64,000 nt of DNA from JAAFHB01 sp963675995 (lineage in GTDB: Bacteria > Bacteroidota > Bacteroidia > Bacteroidales > Prolixibacteraceae): contig CAXXIY010000002.1 in the NCBI GenBank assembly GCA_963675995.2, positions 1,426,001 through 1,490,000 of the forward strand, in the 5' to 3' direction. The first letter of the stretch is position 1. Every line of letters starts with the position of its first letter. The translations under genes and the position numbers were made by a program. This document shows positions 62,713 to 64,000 of this stretch, piece by piece. The notes below the pieces were generated by a model. That model was given only the letters and a program-made list of their open reading frames with translations, searched no databases and was not told the DNA's origin.

Positions 62713-63243
62713 ATGAAAACAAATTTCTTCAAATTTTTTTTACCGGTAATCGTGATGATATTTGTCGCCGGGTGCACAGGCATCAGGGTGAGTACGGATT
62801 ACGACAGTAAAGTTGACTTCTCGAAATACAAAACGTTCAATTTTAGCAAAGAGATTGACAAAGTAACGCTGAATGATCTGAACCGTCGCAGATTGAAAGA
62901 CGCCATCACCAGGGAGATGGAGACCAGGGGATACCAGGTTTCGACTACTCCCGATGTACTGGTTAATGCCTTTGTTAAAGGGAAAAATAAATATTCGGCA
63001 ACGGCAAATACCTACAGTATGGGTGGTCCGTTTATGTATTACCATGGATGGGGATCTTCAAATACCTATGTTGATGTAAACAAATCAATTGAAGGAACGC
63101 TGTTTATCGATTTAATCGATGTTCCTGAGAAGAAAATGATTTGGGAAGGTATTGCTGAAGGTTTGGTAAATCCCCGCACTGAAACCAGGGAGGCAACGAT
63201 AAATAGTGTTGTGGGGATGATCTTCAAAAATTATCCTCATTAA
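62713..63243 (+). CDS. DUF4136 lipoprotein
   Basis: About 176 residues from ATG 62713 (KTNFFKFFLPVIVMIFVAGC), whose lipobox VAGC marks a lipoprotein signal; a start at 62689 would only lengthen the signal. The mature part IRVSTDYDSKVDFSKYKTFN with LRRRLKDAITREMETRGYQV-like helix and SIEGTLFIDLIDVPEKKMIW is typical of DUF4136, where each strand ends in W-E/G. The family role is unknown. It shares its orientation with the secreted-protein gene and ends in a strong terminator. Confidence 0.88.
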   Translation: MKTNFFKFFLPVIVMIFVAGCTGIRVSTDYDSKVDFSKYKTFNFSKEIDKVTLNDLNRRRLKDAITREMETRGYQVSTTPDVLVNAFVKGKNKYSATANTYSMGGPFMYYHGWGSSNTYVDVNKSIEGTLFIDLIDVPEKKMIWEGIAEGLVNPRTETREATINSVVGMIFKNYPH

Positions 63244-63258
63244 GGAAGTGGTTGTTGT

Positions 63259-63301
63259 CAACAAAAAGAGGCCGGAGATAATTCCCGGCCTCTTTTTGTT
63301 G
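63259..63301 (+). terminator. Strong rho-independent terminator after the DUF4136 gene
   Basis: Perfect 17-bp stem: CAACAAAAAGAGGCCGG (63259-63275) with CCGGCCTCTTTTTGTTG (63285-63301) and a 9-nt loop. The T-run is inside the stem, so it can act on both strands. Confidence 0.92.
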
Positions 63302-63386
63302 ATTTCAAAAACCTTTCAGCTTTCAATCTGTTTTGATTCCAGAGGAATAAACTGCGATTAACATTTAATTCTGTATTTAAATTTCC

Positions 63387-63394
63387 TAATTTTG
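63387..63394 (+). promoter_or_regulatory. Candidate -7 promoter box for lysA
   Basis: TAATTTTG, an exact TAnnTTTG match, 24 bp before the lysA ATG and behind the strong terminator. No clear -33 box was found. Confidence 0.45.
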
Positions 63395-63417
63395 CACCGC
63401 TTTAATTTAAAAATATT

Positions 63418-64000
63418 ATGACTGAAAAGAAACTTCCTTTTACAAAAGAAGCGTTAGAAAAAATAATTGAAAAATACCCAACGCCCTTTCATATTTACGA
63501 TGAAAAAGGGATAAGGAGTTATGCCAAAAGATTTGTGAATGCATTTTCATGGAACGAAGGGTTCAAAGAGTATTATGCGATTAAAGCTGCTCCAAATCCC
63601 TACTTGATGAAGATCCTGCGAAATGAAGGTTTCGGAATCGATTGCAGCTCTGTAGCAGAATTGGAACTGGCTGAGAGGATCGGAATGAAGGGCGAAGAGA
63701 TCATGTTTACCTCCAACGATACTCCGGCCTGTGAATATAAAAAGGCGATTGAACTGGGTGCAATTATCAATCTGGATGACATTGGCCATATTCAGTATCT
63801 TGAAGAGAATGTCGGTCTGCCACAACTGGTCTGCTTCCGTTATAATCCCGGTTCCTTAAAAGAGGGAAATGCGATCATCGGGCATCCCGAAGAGGCAAAA
63901 TACGGTTTTACGAGGAGCCAGCTTTTCGAGGGTTATCAGATGCTTATCGACAAGGGGATAAAACGCTTTGGTATTCATACCATGGTAGCTTCCAATGAAC
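63418..64000 (+). CDS. lysA: Diaminopimelate decarboxylase (3' end cut by window edge)
   Basis: The first 194 codons of a group IV PLP decarboxylase from ATG 63418 (TEKKLPFTKEALEKIIEKYP). The PLP lysine is Lys56 in YYAIKAAPNPYL, followed by GFGIDCSSVAELELAERIGM, the IMFTSNDTPACEYKKAIELG segment and CFRYNPGSLKEGNAIIGHPE. These fit LysA, which makes lysine from meso-diaminopimelate, or a closely related carboxynorspermidine-type decarboxylase. The remainder lies outside the window. It starts after the strong terminator at 63259-63301. Confidence 0.85.
   Translation, partial: MTEKKLPFTKEALEKIIEKYPTPFHIYDEKGIRSYAKRFVNAFSWNEGFKEYYAIKAAPNPYLMKILRNEGFGIDCSSVAELELAERIGMKGEEIMFTSNDTPACEYKKAIELGAIINLDDIGHIQYLEENVGLPQLVCFRYNPGSLKEGNAIIGHPEEAKYGFTRSQLFEGYQMLIDKGIKRFGIHTMVASNE

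Overview
The window comes from a Bacteroidota (Bacteroidetes, probably Bacteroidales-like) chromosome. The evidence is protein-level: SusD-free but typical Bacteroidetes sets such as paired ABC-2 permeases behind a TolC/HlyD pair, a DUF151-UVR nuclease gene next to thyA and folA, a UMF1 transporter and a DUF4136 lipoprotein. Several genes also have TAnnTTTG-type -7 boxes and almost no Shine-Dalgarno sequences. The species cannot be named from the sequence alone.

Layout. 1-4151 (minus strand): an outer-membrane barrel protein, a LolD/MacB-type ATPase and two FtsX-type permeases, the last running off the left edge. 4329-10172 (plus): a TetR-controlled efflux operon (TetR, TolC-like, HlyD-like, two ABC-2 permeases). 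10239-25107: ordinary chromosomal genes, including apbE, a UMF1 transporter, DUF898, a hotdog thioesterase, an alpha/beta hydrolase, an SdpI/ArsR pair, an M3 peptidase, an NYN/LOTUS protein, the DUF151-thyA-folA cluster, a nucleoside-permease-like MFS protein and inorganic pyrophosphatase.

25525-50644: the comM (YifB, Mg-chelatase-like AAA ATPase) gene, split by a 23,584-bp AT-rich integrated element. Removing the element and one copy of a 3-bp TAT direct repeat restores an uninterrupted 512-codon frame. The element ends in a perfect 14-bp inverted repeat and encodes a large serine recombinase 62 bp from its left end. It holds two parts. The first (29639-39170, minus strand) is a candidate defence cassette in transcription order: UvrD-like helicase with a Cys-rich AddB/RecB-type nuclease end, type III Mod, type III Res, and a GHKL ATPase fused to a nuclease-like domain. 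The second (about 39500-49640) is a set of core genes: a small resolvase, an XRE regulator with two operator-like palindromes, a 667-residue protein with family-A-polymerase-like motifs preceded by iteron-like repeats, an ADP-ribosyltransferase-like protein with a tandem domain, and several unknown proteins. A 1.1-kb non-coding stretch in this part carries a perfect 36-bp palindrome and an array of TTCTTAATTAAGAA palindromes. I see no relaxase, conjugation gene, capsid or terminase gene, so how the element replicates and moves is open; the polymerase-like protein and the repeat arrays are the best leads.

50645-64000: an AT-rich pair (voltage-gated ion channel plus a stand-alone HsdR_N-type protein), then clpB, mfd, a DUF1697 gene, a large secreted low-complexity protein, a DUF4136 lipoprotein with a strong terminator, and the start of lysA.
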